Shown: positions 14,611 to 28,950, counted from the first letter of the stretch. The stretch: DNA of 64,000 nt from Allodiplogaster sudhausi (GCA_945643635.1 CALZFC010000259.1:272001-336000); one strand, 5' to 3'. Notes: generated by a model not told the origin, from the sequence alone. Program-made: numbers and translations.

Positions 14611-17600
14611 GGCGGCCAAGGGGGAAAAGAAGAGAGCTCTTTTTCTTTCTTTTTTTTTCTTTGCACCAAGACAAAGTAGCTAACGACTGTAGAGATCTCT
14701 GAGTCTACCGAGTCGAGTCTTCAAGTATTCATCTCATCACAGACATATGCACGAGATGTAGGAATAATATTACGTATTCACAAAGATTTCAAAGACAGGG
14801 GAATTACTTCAAACAACACGCATGACTTTGGCTTCCACTTAAACTGCAAGGTAACACTTGAATGCACGAGTGGAGACGGGAGAAGACTGTGACTGTGGTC
14901 GGCTTACTACATATGTATATAGGGCTGAGAGGTGGTGTGCACTTTCTTAAGGGCAAAGAGAATAGAGCAAGAATGGCAGATATGATAATCTTCTTACGTG
15001 ATTATCATATCTGTCATTACATAAGCTCCACCTATGTACATGACAAGCAACATGACTCTTCCACACAGAGTACTTTATCCTCCATGCAATTGTGCTCGGC
15101 CAAGCCACCTCCATCCCACAGTTGCACTCTCAAGATCCATATGGATCATTTGAAGCTGTGCTTATCCAAAAAGAAAGAGTAAGCAAGCACCGACGCAATT
15201 TCGTATGTTTGGTAATACTTCCATTTTTGAAATAGCAGCATAAGATGATGACAGATAAAACGTTTGTTTTTCTCTCTCAATTTTTCGGTTTACTAGCTGT
15301 CATTTTTACAATAGTCCACTATATAAAACTTCTAAAGATAGGAAAAAAATCGGCAACATTAGAAATGGCAAACAGTGGAATGTATTAAATTTTGGAACAC
15401 AATTTTCGTTTCTAGTGAAAAAAGAAAATTTTGTTGGGTGACATCGCCTTAAAGGCATTAGAATACCGCAAGAATGCTCTATGAGCATGGGACTGGAAGG
15501 CATTGTGCTTGTTTATGAGAAGAAGAAAAAAAAAAAAGGAAACACACGTGCGCTGACTACCAGTATAGAGTGTTAGTACACAAAGTAAGTAGGTTTCAGC
15601 AACCATGAATATTTCGATGGATTTTCCGAGAAAAATTTCGCTTTCTTTCTCCATCACCCTGGGAATAAAGGTCAAACGTATGTACATACATACATATATA
15701 CGCATCAAACAAACCCATTCTCCCAGCCAGACATCGCACAATGATTTTTTAGCACAATGATTACATAATTTTTTTGGATTTACGACAGTAATCACCATGA
15801 ACTTTTAATTGAAATGCCAGTACCAACGTTTGTCTACACATGTACATACATATGTACCTTGCATGAAGCACTCTCACGGTTCATCTAGTTCAGCATATTA
15901 CATACGTAACAATAGATGGGTTCAAAAGTCGAAATTAAATAAAACGTTGGTAACCACAATGTACATATTTATGAAGATGCCTGTAGCATTCCATGGTATA
16001 TCTGATCAGATTGGACTTGCACTAACTAACAATAAGTGCGTATCGTGGTGACAGAGTAGCTAATATATACGCACAATCACAGGGCGTTTCATACAAGTTG
16101 TTCTTAAAATATTTGCTGCATATCATGCAACTCGAACGCGGAAAAGTTAATATTTTGCAAGGGTTCTCAGGAACAAATAGCAAAACAATTTTATAAAAAA
16201 AAAGAGAAAAAAATTTATCAGCAATGCACTTTAGCTCAAAGAGATCGGCGTATTTGCCGCGAATTGTTGACACTTTTCTAATTTCTATCTCGATGGAGCA
16301 AGCCATATTTCTACAGTACACCTGATTCAGAATAGCGAAAATATACTTTTTGTGTTACGAGAGAGATGCAGATCGAGTGCTGACGATGTGTATATCTATT
16401 TTTGCCATGCATCTCAATTCTCCATCCTCACTAACCTTTCTAGAATTTTTCTTCGTGAGTTTTTCTTAAACATAAGTTTTTCTTTAAGTTTCTTTGCTCA
16501 CCTCCATTCGCTAATTCATGAAAATTTTTGAATAATAGCTGAAAATGAGTGCTAGGAGCACTCTCACGGTGCATCTAGTTCAATATTTTATATACATATA
16601 ACAAAAAATGGGTTCAAAGGCCGAATATTATATAAATGTAAAGCAAGATCAAACATTTGTCGAGAACATTCTGTACTTATACATATACTTAAAAAAAAAG
16701 AAAAACCTACTTGTAGTGAGAGCACACAATCATCTCTCTTTGCCGAATGAAAAAGGCAACGAATGTGGAGACAGCTTCTGGATTACCTCCCTTATATCCC
16801 TCTTGCCTTATACAAATGAGCCTACCATTCATGGAGATGTGAAGGTAAAGCATAATCCTCCCTTTTTCTATGTCAAATTCGCGACCGAACATGAAGCAAT
16901 GATTGTTTAGTTGCTCGCACCCTCTACATAAAGCAGCATTAAGGAAGTAATCCGCCGATCTATAAACCCTAGAAACATGGGGTACGTTCTAAGAATAATG
17001 CATGGAAAAAATGAGAGGCAGACAGTACAATGCAGTGTAGGCGTATGGAATAGTTCAACGACTAACAATTAGTCAAGCTCGCCATCACACTCCTGTGTCC
17101 GGTTTCAAATGTCACTAATTTAGTATGTATCATCAGCAGTAACAAACATTTGGGCATAGAAAATAGGAAAGAAGGCACAACTCAGGCCTAAGTCAACAAA
17201 CCGCCCGAAAAACATAACAGTATGAATTTTAACGATAGCATGAGGGCATACCAAGTCTTGTTTTCAAAAATCATGAACTAGCACGCGCAGTTTTTTAAAT
17301 GCTCACATACTGGGAATTATTGCAATTAGTGCGATAAGAAAGATATCTATGCAAATAATAGCTAATCCGAACGAAGGAGGATACTTAATATTAGAGAACA
17401 AAATATAATTTTCCGATTGAATTTTGTGGCTTCTTACAACAACAACAATGACAAAAGCGATTTTAGCTTACCAATAATCTACTTATTTGATACATTCAAG
17501 CCAAAATATGTATCTACAAATGTTCATGATTGAGCCCGAGGTTTCCATGTTTTGTCTCGTTAGCATCCATTCTCAAAGTACATTACAAATAAATGAAAGA

Positions 17601-18826
17601 CTTGCTAATTCGCTATTGTTCTTGTAATATTTTTTTTTAATGTTAAAAATTTTTAAAAGTTCAAATTTAACCTTACAACTGATTTTTATGTGCATACATA
17701 TGTATGTATGTATGTATCGCTGATAATCAGGCATAATCTGTCTTTATCAAATATACATGTAAAGAATATGTATGCATGCATAAACACAGTAGGAGACTTT
17801 TCATACATACATTCATGTGGTTCCAACATTAAATTAGCCTGCTTCCTGAATGGAAAGCAAAAGGCCAAATGCTCATTCGTGCATCACCGCCAGTTTATAA
17901 AAAAAGGAAAAAAATTAATCTCTGTTTTTCCAACCTCTCACAATCAGACGAAAGCTCAAATGATGCAGAAGGATATATAGGAAAAAAATCCCCTCTGTTT
18001 TGTTTGGGCATAAAAAATATGTTTGTGAATGAACACCAGGGGTAAACGACCACGAAAACGAATGGAAGCTTAGTCATCAGAATAAGAAAAGAGTTTGTGA
18101 GTTATCAGGGAAAAAAGATTCATGGCTACGCTGATATATTTGTACTGTATTTGTATAACGTGGATTTCAAAGGGATGTTTTGGCCTGAAAAACGCGAAAA
18201 CTCCTCGTTTCAAATATTTTTTTTTCCGATTTTTGTAGCCTACATGTTTTTTTAAAGAAAAGTCACAGAGAGATTTTTTAATGCTGTTAAATGCCGTTGA
18301 TTTAAAAAAAAAGATTTCAAAAATATTAAGTTATAACTTGTTTATGGGCATGTGAATTTTCAATTTCGATCTCAGTCGAATTTGTTTCGAATTCACAATT
18401 GCTCATTTCATATTCTGATGACTAAGTAGGCTTACATCCGTTTTCGTGGTCGCTCACGGCTTTGTTGAATGCAAGTTTAAATGTAAATAGATGATTGTAG
18501 ACAGATAAGCTTCTATCAATGGGGAATATATTCAGTGGCCTCCATTCTTTGTTTCGTGGATACCATAGATATTCACAAACATATTTCTTATGAGGATTAA
18601 GGTACCGGAACAAAATGCACCTCAGATGACAGTCTTTTTTTTCTATAAATCCTTTAGCATCATTTGAGCTTTTGTCTGATTGTGAGAAGTTGGCATAAAT
18701 AGAAATTTATTTTTTCTGCTTCTTCGTCTTCATAACCGAATGAGCATTTGGTTTTTTTGCTTTCTATTCACGAAACAGGTAAATTTTACATTGGAACCAT
18801 ATGAATGTATTATAAACCTTCAACAA

Positions 18827-18869
<43 letters not shown>

Positions 18870-20067
18870 TATGCATTTTTATATGTACATACGCATTATG
18901 TGCAGACATATTATACCTTATCATCACAGATACACATACACATGTATGTTTGCGCATAATTAGGGCTACATTTGAACTTCTTCACTTTTGAACCCTCTTA
19001 GTAAAGCAGGCGGCAGGCACGTGAGGGTTTGAAGACGGCTGCGTTATCAGAAAGCAAGTTGGCCCTTTTCAAGTGATATCACAACGACAGCGAATTAGCA
19101 TGTATTACATATATCTGAACGTTAACAATGGCTGCTAACGAGACAAAACATGGAAAGATCCGACTGACTCGTGATCGTGTTTGTAGACATTCTGACTTAT
19201 TTCCAATGATTGAACTAATTGTGAGCTAATTGCTAGCTTGCTTTTCCTTGTTGTTGTAAGAAGTCACAAAATTCTGTTCAAAAATTGTCTTCCCCAAATT
19301 TAAAATTTAGTTTCCTACTTGACTTGGATACGGCATATCATTTGCGCAGCTAACTTGCTTATAACCTTAATTTTCTAAATAGTTCCCAGAAATAGATGGG
19401 TTCTTGATTCCTGAAAACAAGATTATGTCCTCTTGCTTTCGTTAAAATTCGCACTGTTATGGTCCTCAGGCCATTTTTGTTGACGCCAACTCCTAATTAG
19501 GCGTCTGTTCTGTCTTTTTTCCTTGTCTTGTTTTGTGAGCACTTTTCTGTTGCTGAATAGATTTGCGATCTTTGCAACTACTGCTGATGATACATAACAT
19601 TTCATGGCATTTGAAATCGGACAGAAATGTGAGTTTGAAAACGAAGGAGAGCTTTGACTAAGCCATCAAGCGATCTTACATTCTGCTCAACAGCATTGAA
19701 GTGTCTGCATCTCCAGATTCTATTTTGAGTGAGTTCCATGGTTCTAGGGTTAATAGATCACTGGATTACATGCTTCCTTTATGTAACGGTTTGCGAAATC
19801 AACTAAACATCCGTTTCATGTGTTCTGTCGCGGACACGGATTTGACATAGAAAACGCGATGGATTATGTATGCTTTACCGTTGAATTCCCATGAATGGTA
19901 TGTTCATAGAAGGCAAGAGAGTATATAAATGGGAAATAATTATGAATCGGCTCTCTCTCCACATTCGCCGCCTTTTTCCCTTGGGACGAAGAGGGCGTAC
20001 TTTGTGCAGGCATTAGAGTCTCTCACTACAAGTGGATTTTTTCTTAATATTTATTTTTTACGTTTAT

Positions 20068-20103
<36 letters not shown>

Positions 20104-21860
20104 TTCTCTTCAAACGTTTGATCTTGTCTTTCTTTCATTTAATTTTTGAATTTTGAACCATCCATCTATTGTCATATAATTTGCTTGATGCAACTTTTGA
20201 GTTCTGCTGCACTCAAAAGTTGCATGAAATAGTGAATGGAGAAGAGTAATGAGACGAAAAGAAAAAAAAATTTCTCATATAGAAAAATTCTAGAATGTTA
20301 TATGAGGATGGACATTTCTGACAATGAGGCATGGCAAGCATAGGTACATATATCGTCAGCGCTCCCTCTCCAACTCTCTCACGTACCATAAAAGTATATT
20401 TTTGAAACCATGAATCAGGTGTACTGTACAAATAAGTCTTGTTACGCTTTCGCTCCATCGAGGTGGAACAGTGAAAAGTGTTAACAATTCGCGGCTAATA
20501 TTCTGATCGCTTTCATCCAAAGTGCATTGCTGATAAATAATGTTAGTTAACTTTTTGTTAATCGAGCCTTGATAGTTTGTTATTTGTGACAACTGAGAGC
20601 ACTGGCAAAATATGACAATTTCTGCTCTCACAAGAATTTCAGCACATATTCTTGGATAATATTCGTTGAAATGCACAGTTATTGGCTAAATTAGCTTCTC
20701 TTTCACCACTCTACGCTCTTATGGTTAGCTATTGCAAGTTCAATTTGATCACTTTTACTACCAAGGTATGGGTATATGTAGATAAATGTTGCAACACGGG
20801 TTTAAATGTAGTATCTTGTGGTTACCAATCTTTATTTAATTTCGACTTTTCAACCCATCTATTGTTATATTTTAACCTTTATGCATTATGATGCTATTGC
20901 ATTAACCAGTGTATCTATGTTTGTACATTGTTGTTAGCAACTCAGAAAAAATTCCAAAAAAAAAATTGACAACCGACGGAATGAGGTTATTGCGCAATGT
21001 CTAGCTGGGAGAATGTGTTTGTTTGATGCGTATACGGTTATATCCGTTGTTCCCAGGGTGTTGAAAAAAGAGTGACCTTCCTTGTTAGATTTCTCGGAAA
21101 ATCCCCTCGGAACATTCTCGGCTCTGAAACATATACAACAAACATACTTTGTGAACTAAAGACTCTTACATATATTAGTCAGCGTATGCCAGTTTCTATG
21201 AATTTTTGAGCTTTCACATAAACAAAAAGCCTTACATTCCAATTCTTGCTAAAGGCTGTAAAGCATGCTTTATGATTGGAATACCTAGACATGCAAACAT
21301 ATGATGTCTACTAAAACATTTGGCTTTTTTCCATTATAAGCGAAAATTTTGGATATTCCACTGTTTGCCATCTCAAATGAAGCCGAATTTTTTCTTTCGT
21401 TTGAAGTTCCATATAGTGGACTATTCTTTAAAAAGTCGAAAAACTTAGAGAGAAAAAGCCAAATGTTTTATCTGGCATCATCTTATCTACATGTATAATA
21501 TAAATAAAAAATCTCCTGACAAGTAGTTCATTCCATGAGCACCGCTCTGCTTATGATTAGTGGAACTAAGTAATCCGTGTTCTTTTGAACTCGTCTCTGT
21601 TGTTGTTTTAGTGAATCTTTACGAATGCGTCATATTATTCCTATTCTCATATATGCACATCTTGCGCATTTGTCGGTGATGAGATGAATAGATGAGCTGA
21701 AGTGTAATCGCAAGACTTTGAAGAGACTCATACTCAGACATCTACGCTCATTAGCTACACTTTTTGTCTTTGTGCTATCTACAATCAGTCAAAGAAAAAG
21801 AAAAAAAGAAAAAGAAGAAAAACATCACTCTTCCTTTTTCAGCACTCCCCGTCGCAGGCC
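14611..21860. other. Divergent intergenic spacer between the two Srt genes
   Basis: 7.2 kb between the two start codons, itself palindromic around about 18.3 kb, so each gene faces a copy of the same upstream DNA. Small inverted repeat AGATATGATAAT at 14979-14990 and 15001-15012. A direct duplication inside the left half: GCACTCTCACGG...CATCTAGTTCA at about 15868 and 16559. Short (TA)n runs at 18827-18868 and 20069-20098. Frames of 60-130 codons occur but show no domain or conserved partner in the opposite arm. Confidence 0.5.
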
Positions 21861-24800
21861 ATGTACAACAGCCAGCTGCAGTTCATATGGATGAACGACG
21901 AAGACCACCTCTACGACTGCAAGTTGGAGATCATTTTTTGTCATCATTTTAACAGAATCGATTTGTTTAGTAAGATATAAATGAGAACAAATATATAAAT
22001 GAAATTTTTTTTTAAAAATAATTTTAACATAATTTTTTTAATATATATTTAAGAAAATATATTAAAGCGTCGTCGCACCACCCGGTGACGCGTGGCGTGA
22101 ACGCGGCCATCGCAACTACGCGCTCGGCATCTATTGCCTCGTATTTGGTGCCCTCGCCGAGGTTTGTCTTATGCGGAAGTTGAGGAGTACTGTAAATAAT
22201 CTAAATTTTTGTTCATTAAAATTATAACAAAAAAAAAATTATCACTGGGCCGGATTTTGAATTATGTAGTTTTGTTGGGTTAATTTTTAAAAAAGTTTTC
22301 AAATAAGCATAGTTTGTCTCGTCGTCTTTTTACATAATATAACGTAATTGCCAATTTACTGTTGTCTATGCTTACTTATTGATTCATTCATCACTTTCTT
22401 TCCTAGATCCTCTACGCCATCTGCCTCCCGGCCATCTGGCAGCAGATGAAACATTCGTGCTACAAAGTAAGCTCTGTTCTTTTTTGTTCAAGGGAGATAA
22501 TATATTCTCCCCCCTTCAAACTATTTCAAAAGTGCAAAGAGCTTTCTCAAAGTAATACACAAAAACTCACACACACAAATCTTGGTGCTCGATGATGCCA
22601 AATCTTCATGAGATTTTTTTTGCTATTGTTGTGTGAAGAGTGAGAAAAAACGAGAGCTCTTTGGTCGAAACCGCTTAATATCTTATTGTGAGACAACTCT
22701 GAAATTGAGTAATAGCTTCTTCTCAAAGACTACGAATAGTCAAGGCTGCTCCGATGTAGCCCTGAGTGTTATTCGCTTCGTGCATACTATATAGATTGTT
22801 TTTTTTATAAGGAATGGGTATGTGAAAAGGGACTAATTTAAAGAAAATACATACTCAGATAGTCATGGCTCCTTTTACTAGTTCAAGTACGATGTTCAAG
22901 GACTATCACTCAATTGGTGCACACACAAGATGACTCCAACATTTTGCATGTTTGGCGTCGAAAATGTTTTGCTATTTTTGACAATATGACGTCTAAAAGC
23001 GTGACATTTTCAAAAAAAAACAAAGCATATAACTCTGTGAAGATTTCATGCTGGCGACTACGCGTTGGTAACGTTCAAGTACCACATTTGCATATGTGGG
23101 TGTAGTATCCCTGCAGGCTTGCAAATTATTTGTTGAAACATGTTAAAGTAAACTATTCAACACAAAAAAATTTTTTATTACAATAACCCATTTCAGATCA
23201 TGTTCTACCTCGGTATTGTTGACATGTTTGCGCTGTCGCTGAACTCCCTTCTCACGGGCTACTTCTTCATCGTCGGTGAAGTCTACTGCGCGGCGCCCGT
23301 GCCCAACTACATTGCAGGCGCCATCGCGCTAGGTTTGACTTTTCGGAAAAACAACCGCAACCTAGATTCGCCGGATTTCAAACGCACTCTTAAGACGGCA
23401 ATTTGAGGACTGTGGTGCTCGGCGTGCATGTCGTGCCTCGTGCTCGTGCTGAATCGCCTGATGGATCTGCTCACGAGAGGCGGCCGCAACTGGCTCTTTG
23501 ACGTATGTTTTTTTTTTTATATATTTTACTTTAAGTTTTTTTCAGCAGCTTAATAATACAAACAGTAGAATACGGTTTCTCGTGTTGAATAATCTTTTGC
23601 AATTTCAAGCTTCAGTGGAAATATCTTTTGGGAAAAATGTCATTTATCTTCCCATACCGAGAACCGCAAGCCTACAATATAATTCACTTACATATGCTTT
23701 CTGCGCTCACAAGAATAGGAGCAGGATGACATTTTTGGTAGATTATGACGCTTTGTGTGTGCCCAAACGGATTTACGTTACCTTCGTTGTTCATTCACAA
23801 ATTCAAATTTTCTCAAGCTCTATTCTCGAACGCGCTGAATGGTGTGTCCGATTCATTAAAAGTGAACAGAGTTTGGAACAGCCGATTTTGACAAGGTGAA
23901 CTCGAAGAGTGATCGTACTGATAAAAGACTATAGTTTGGTTTGAGAGATTGGAAGCGATCCGGAGCGAGAGAGAGAAAGGGAGAGAGAGAGGTAGAGACA
24001 ATGAACGAACGAGAGAGAGAAAGCGAGAGAGAGAGCGAGAGAGCGTGTGAGAGAGAGAGAGCAAGAGAAAGCAATAGAGATCGCGAGAGACAACAGCGCA
24101 CATATTGTGAGAAAGTGCACCAAGTTCAATCCTTCCATTCGGTGAAGAGCCAGATCAACTCATGGCCACATCACGTGAAATGGTGAAATTGGATTAGAAT
24201 TAGCTTAGCTTCTCGTAAGCCAGGTGAAAGCACCAGGGCTTACAATCATGGCATATGAATACAATGAAATGGCACATGCATAAATGCCCACATTCTCAAG
24301 AAGGCATTCTCTGTGATTTTTTTTAAGTAAATTTTCTTCAAGAATATAAGTAATGAATATAGTACAAATAAATAAAGCAGAATAAAAATTTAAGAGAAAT
24401 AAATTTCATATAATGTTTTAAGTAAAAAAAACAGAATAAAACTATCCTATAGACAAATTTTCTATGAATTAAAAAATAAAATCTTTAATTTTTTTTAATT
24501 ATAAATTAACAAACCTAATTAAACTTGTTTGATGTCGACGAATAAGCAAGTTACAAAAGCAGAATAACTAATTCCAATCGCACCTATATGTATATTTACA
24601 TTTATATGAGTATCAATAACAGTTTTCATGTAAATTAAGAAAAATAACTTTAATATAGAAATTTTTTTATAATTTAAAAATAAAATAATTTAAAATATAG
24701 GGCAATCGCACTTAAATATTTACATTTATATGCGTATCAATAACAGTTTTTCATATAGATATAGAAGAATAACTTTCCTATAGAAAATTTTTTCTATAAA

Positions 24801-25875
24801 TTACAAATAAATAAAAATAATTTTGAGAAACTTTTTCCTTCACAGGGCAATCGCACGTACTTGGTGCTGCTCTTCCCGACGATCTACGGCTTCCTCTTCT
24901 CGATGGTCACTCCTCCGCTCCTCTTCAATTCGTCCGCCAAAGCGTGGTTCTTCAGTCCGTTCATCAGCGACGACTCGCATGTCATTGTGAGAATTTTTTT
25001 ATTTTTTTTCAATAAAGAAATAAAACGCTATGATTAATTCATCAAGCTTGGCTCATTTCACTTTATATATTTCTGTTTTTTTTAAAAATTATTATTTAAC
25101 ATCTTAAATCTTTTCACCTTTTAAAGGACCACGATGCTCATTATCAATATATATTAAAAAATTTCCTTCCTATTGTGTCTATCTAAATTCACATGTGCTC
25201 TCTGGCGCTTGTGTTACGGAAAAAGGCGCAAATACAAGATTGAGTTTTTGGCCTCGTTAGCAAAATACATACTTTCTTCGAGTACTTGGTCGCAGAGATC
25301 AAAAAGTTAGGAGTCAATGGAGCCAATGTCCCACGCTCACCTTTTTCAACCCGTGTTGTTGACTCGTCTAGGAGACTTCGTGAATGTATGTACTTTATGT
25401 TATTTCTTTTCCAGTATTTCTGACTAGTATGCTCTCTCGCTCTCTTGATTACTTACGTTCATTAGAATGTCTTGAAGTGATTTTAGAGACTAAAAGGATG
25501 GAGTTTTGTTCGGACTAACAATAAGTATACATTAATTGATATGTACACATATATGTCTTACTAGTCTGACTACTAGTTAGTACATTAATGTTTCTTGGCG
25601 ACTTACACTACAATGTTTATGTACGTTTTTGCAGTATGAGAACTTCCCACACACGGCGAACAATCTTCTGATCGTAGTCGCGACGTGCTTTCTCTATGGA
25701 ATTCTATGCTTCCGGCTCGCGTGTAGTGCCAAGTGAGGGAGAGAGAGAGAGAAAGAGAGAGAGAGAGAAAGGGAGAGATAGAGAGAAACAGAGAGAAAAG
25801 AGAGAGATAGAGAAGAGGGAGAGAGCAAGAGAGAGGGAGAGAGAGAAAGGGAGGAAGAAAGAGAGAAAGACGTAC

Positions 25876-25918
<43 letters not shown>

Positions 25919-26836
25919 ATAGAACGATGGAAATGAAGGATTAACAACAAGTCAAAGGGCGCTGCTTTTCGATCCATTACGGAAAAGAATCAAAAGTTCA
26001 CTCCTCATGTCACTTTGTTCTCCATGACAACGTTTTCAACATTATTTTTCTCGCTCTTTCCCTCTCTCTCTCTCTCTCTCTCTCTCTCCCTGTCTGCTCC
26101 TTCTCTCTTCATCCCATACTCTCTCTCCCTCTCATCCCTCTATCTCTCTCTCTCCCTCTCTCTCTCTCCTCTCACTCGCTTCCCTCTCTTTCTTCTCTTT
26201 CTTTTGTTCCCTTCATTCCGACTTTCTCATGTGGAGTCTTTTCGAGCGAGAAAAAAGTAAAAGGATTGTGCACCTAACGAAAGTGTGTGTGTTGTTTGTA
26301 ATGAGAGAGTGGATTTTCGACAGAACAACAACAAAGGGAAACGTCAAAAGGTAACATGACAAACTTTGTAAGAAATACAAGGTAATAAATGACTAAATTA
26401 TTAATAATATAAATAATAAATAGCAAAATTAGCCGTTTTTTAGTCGTCTAAACACGAGAGATGTCGAGCTTCGTCATAGTAATTCGCCACATAAAGCAGT
26501 ATGTGCTTTATTTCTTTCTTTCTTTCTTAAAATCTATCTTACTATTAGTTATTCTTTAATAATTCTCTCTCTCTCTCTCTCTTTCCCTCTCTTTCTTTTT
26601 CATCCTTTATCTTTCTTCCTCTCTTTCTCTCTTTTGTTCTGCCTTTCTCTATCTCTCTCGCTCTCACTCTTTCTTTCTCTATGTCTATCTCCGTTTCTCT
26701 CTGCCTCTCTCTTTCTTTCGTTTCCATCTCCCTCAACCCTCTCTCTTATCTCTCTCTCTCTCTTTCTCTCTCTCCTTCTCTCTCTATCTCTCTCTCTCTC
26801 TCTCACTCTCTCTCTTTCTCGGTCCTCTCTCTCCCT

Positions 26837-26873
<37 letters not shown>

Positions 26874-26897
26874 TCTTTCTCGGTCCTCTCTCTCCCT

Positions 26898-26949
<52 letters not shown>

Positions 26950-27305
26950 GTCCTCTCTCTCCCTATCTCTCCCTATCTCTCCCTATCTCTCTCTCTCTCT
27001 ATCTCTCTTTCTCTGTCCTCTCTCTCCCTCTCTCTCCCTCTCGCAGATCTTCATCCAATCCACCATCATCTGCATGTTCAACCTGGTCGCCGCCATCATC
27101 TACGTCTACATGAACTTCTTCCCGATCGCTGACGAAGTCGTCGTCGTGGGACACATCGCATGGCAACTCGGACATGGCTAGGATCTTGTTTTTGCTTTTC
27201 TCTCTTTCTCTCTATCTCTCTCTCTTGCTCTCTCTCTCTCTCTCTCTTTCTCTCACTATTTCTCTCCCTCTTTCTCTCGTACTCTCTCTCTCTATCTCTC
27301 TATCT

Positions 27306-27347
<42 letters not shown>

Positions 27348-27660
27348 CTCGCAAAAACGACTTCAACGGTCCTATTCTGCTCATGAGTTCCCAGGATAAA
27401 CATAAATCGGTGGCGATTGAAGAGATGGTGATTAAAAATAATAAAAAATAATAAAAAAAATAGTTTTTGCAGCCTGCCCCGCCTTCATCTACCTCGTGCT
27501 GAACCGTACGATTCAGCGAAGCGTCATGAAGTATCTCCATCTCATCTCGCCTTCGTACTCGTCGCGACTAACGGGCACGAATCTCGCGCACACCACAGCT
27601 TCGATCACGGGCCAGCACGCTATGGCCACCACCATGAGGACCAGTCCGCATCCGCATTAA
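21861..27660 (+). CDS. Srt-class 7TM chemoreceptor, right copy
   Basis: Second Srt-family receptor, the mirror-image paralogue of the left copy. Exons: 21861-21922, 22068-22161, 22407-22466, 23197-23332, 23408-23502, 24846-24986, 25635 to about 25732, 27047-27176 and 27473-27660 (stop TAA). Exon 7 is present here and reads YENFPHTANNLLIVVATCFL then YGILCFRLAC, a typical Srt helix, which brings the product close to the usual length of about 335. Problem: the best exon 7 donor (AA/GTGAGG) leaves phase 2, while exon 8 (IFIQSTIICMF) needs phase 0; skipping exon 7 restores the frame. Exon 8 runs to GGACATG and then GCTAGG, so the last intron seems to use a GC donor, as in the left copy. Introns 7 and 8 are full of CT/GA repeats, which may have damaged splice sites. 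Functional state uncertain. Confidence 0.75.
23941..24080. repeat. (GA)n tract in right Srt intron 5
   Basis: GA-rich low complexity; the mirror intron of the left arm has the matching CT tract at about 12283-12350, so the repeat predates the inverted duplication. Confidence 0.9.
25735..27350. repeat. GA, TA and CT microsatellite field around Srt exon 8
   Basis: (GA)n about 25737-25870 begins at the exon 7 donor, (TA)n at 25879-25913, (CT)n about 26055-26180, a long CT field 26563-27045 ending at the exon 8 acceptor, and (CT)n 27198-27350 after exon 8. Between them lies ordinary A/T-rich intron sequence. All overlapping Ser/Leu or Arg/Glu frames are repeat artefacts. Confidence 0.95.
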
Positions 27661-28950
27661 AGACATGCATATGTTAGACTTAAGACCTTATGAACCTTAT
27701 GCGACCTAAGTTAGACTTAACCCCAATGACCCTACGACCTTATGAACCTTATGTGTCCTTAGTTTGACTTTAACCCAATGACCTTACGACCGTATGAACC
27801 ATATATAAGGCCTGATGGCCTACACAAGCTAAGTAAAGGAAAACTCGATGAAAAACACGAAATTATTCATCAAATAGCGAAAAGTATGATGTTTCATGTG
27901 GAAAATAGTATCTACGCATTAAAGACATTTCTTAGGTGGTAGTAGGTGCTTTCCATTCGCTGTATACATATATTCAAGTTCAATAAAAATGCTTTCGTTT
28001 GGTAACACAAAAATGTGCAAGAAAAAAGATAGATTCGTATTACTGATTGTGAAGCAATTTTGGCCTCTTTGACCATATAGTTTTGTTTAGTATTGTTTGA
28101 TTATCATAGGTGAATAAAACGATATATCACAATTTCATGTCTGTAATCTTGCGGAAACTAATCGTAAATGATATTATGTAAATATGTATATAGTAATTAT
28201 TACATCTGCGAGAGCGTTGTGCACCAAAAAGGAGTGTTATCTTATTCTTCCTGCTATCTTACAATGCATGGGTCAAATGCCTATTTTGACTTGTTTCGCC
28301 AAACATTTGCCGGAGATATTCTTTAAGCTTGAAAAAAAAAAGAACAGCCATAGGAATAAGACGCGGTCGCATGATGAACCTATGGGCGTGGAAAGATTGG
28401 ACATACATACGTACAACCAGCTCGGCATTTCTGTTAATGGACGACTGTCGATTGTATACATACACAGAACTAGACAATAAATAGCCTGCTAGACAAACAA
28501 CCTCGGGACAATTGGGACAATATTGTTCTAATTGTAGGACAATCCTCCTTGTGTCTAGGGCAAAATGTGCGAAATACTAGTGTCTCTATTGTGTTGATGC
28601 CATGCCTGGAGGCCGCAGGCACCGAGCTTCTTCTCCGTAAAAGTCTGGATGGCGGATTATCCGTCAATTTCATGAAGTGGCAGTCCATCAAACAAAGAAG
28701 CCAGCGTTAATTTTGCTATGGAAACTGATTGTAAGAGGAATCGCATTCGAAAGGACTTTCGTATATTTTCGGCTCAAATTCATTTCATCCTCTTGACGTT
28801 TCTAGTCGGCTTATACCGTTGACGTGTACGAAAGGCTACCTCTACAGATTCAGATAACTTGTAAACGATTGATGATTATAGATGTTATATGTATATGGTA
28901 AATAAGCTGTGGCCATCAGGCCGCCACATTTGAAGCTTTACAATTAGTAT
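27661..28950. other. Intergenic, with tandem repeat at 27670-27805
   Basis: Directly after the right Srt stop are about three diverged copies of a repeat built on GACCTTATGAACCTTATG and GACTTAACCCCAATGACC. The left arm has only one such unit (10520-10560, inverted), so it expanded on the right. AATAAA at 27982 is a possible poly(A) signal. The rest is A/T-rich with no supportable gene. Confidence 0.5.

Larger units (their letters stand above)
10500..27700. repeat. Giant diverged inverted repeat (palindrome), axis near 18.3 kb
   Basis: The left arm (about 10.5-18.08 kb) reappears in reverse complement on the right (about 18.41-27.7 kb). Matching pairs include gene ends 10562/27660, gene starts 14610/21861, AACAATTCGCGGC (16256/20484 region), the AGTCCACTATAT block (15310/21410) and the innermost pair around CGTTTTCGTGGTCG (18050/18440). 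About 330 bases at the centre look single-copy. Exons have identical lengths in both arms except exon 2 (97 against 94 nt), while intergenic parts have many indels. The right arm is about 1.7 kb longer, mostly from CT/GA expansion, so this is not a recent or actively converted palindrome. Confidence 0.85.

Noticed and set aside
23928..24138. Minus-strand Ser/Leu frames as a membrane protein
   Set aside because: CT-repeat artefact within right Srt intron 5.
25604..27399. Several 70-166 codon Ser/Leu or Arg/Glu frames on both strands
   Set aside because: CT/GA repeats read in different frames; the real coding signal is the Srt exons between them.
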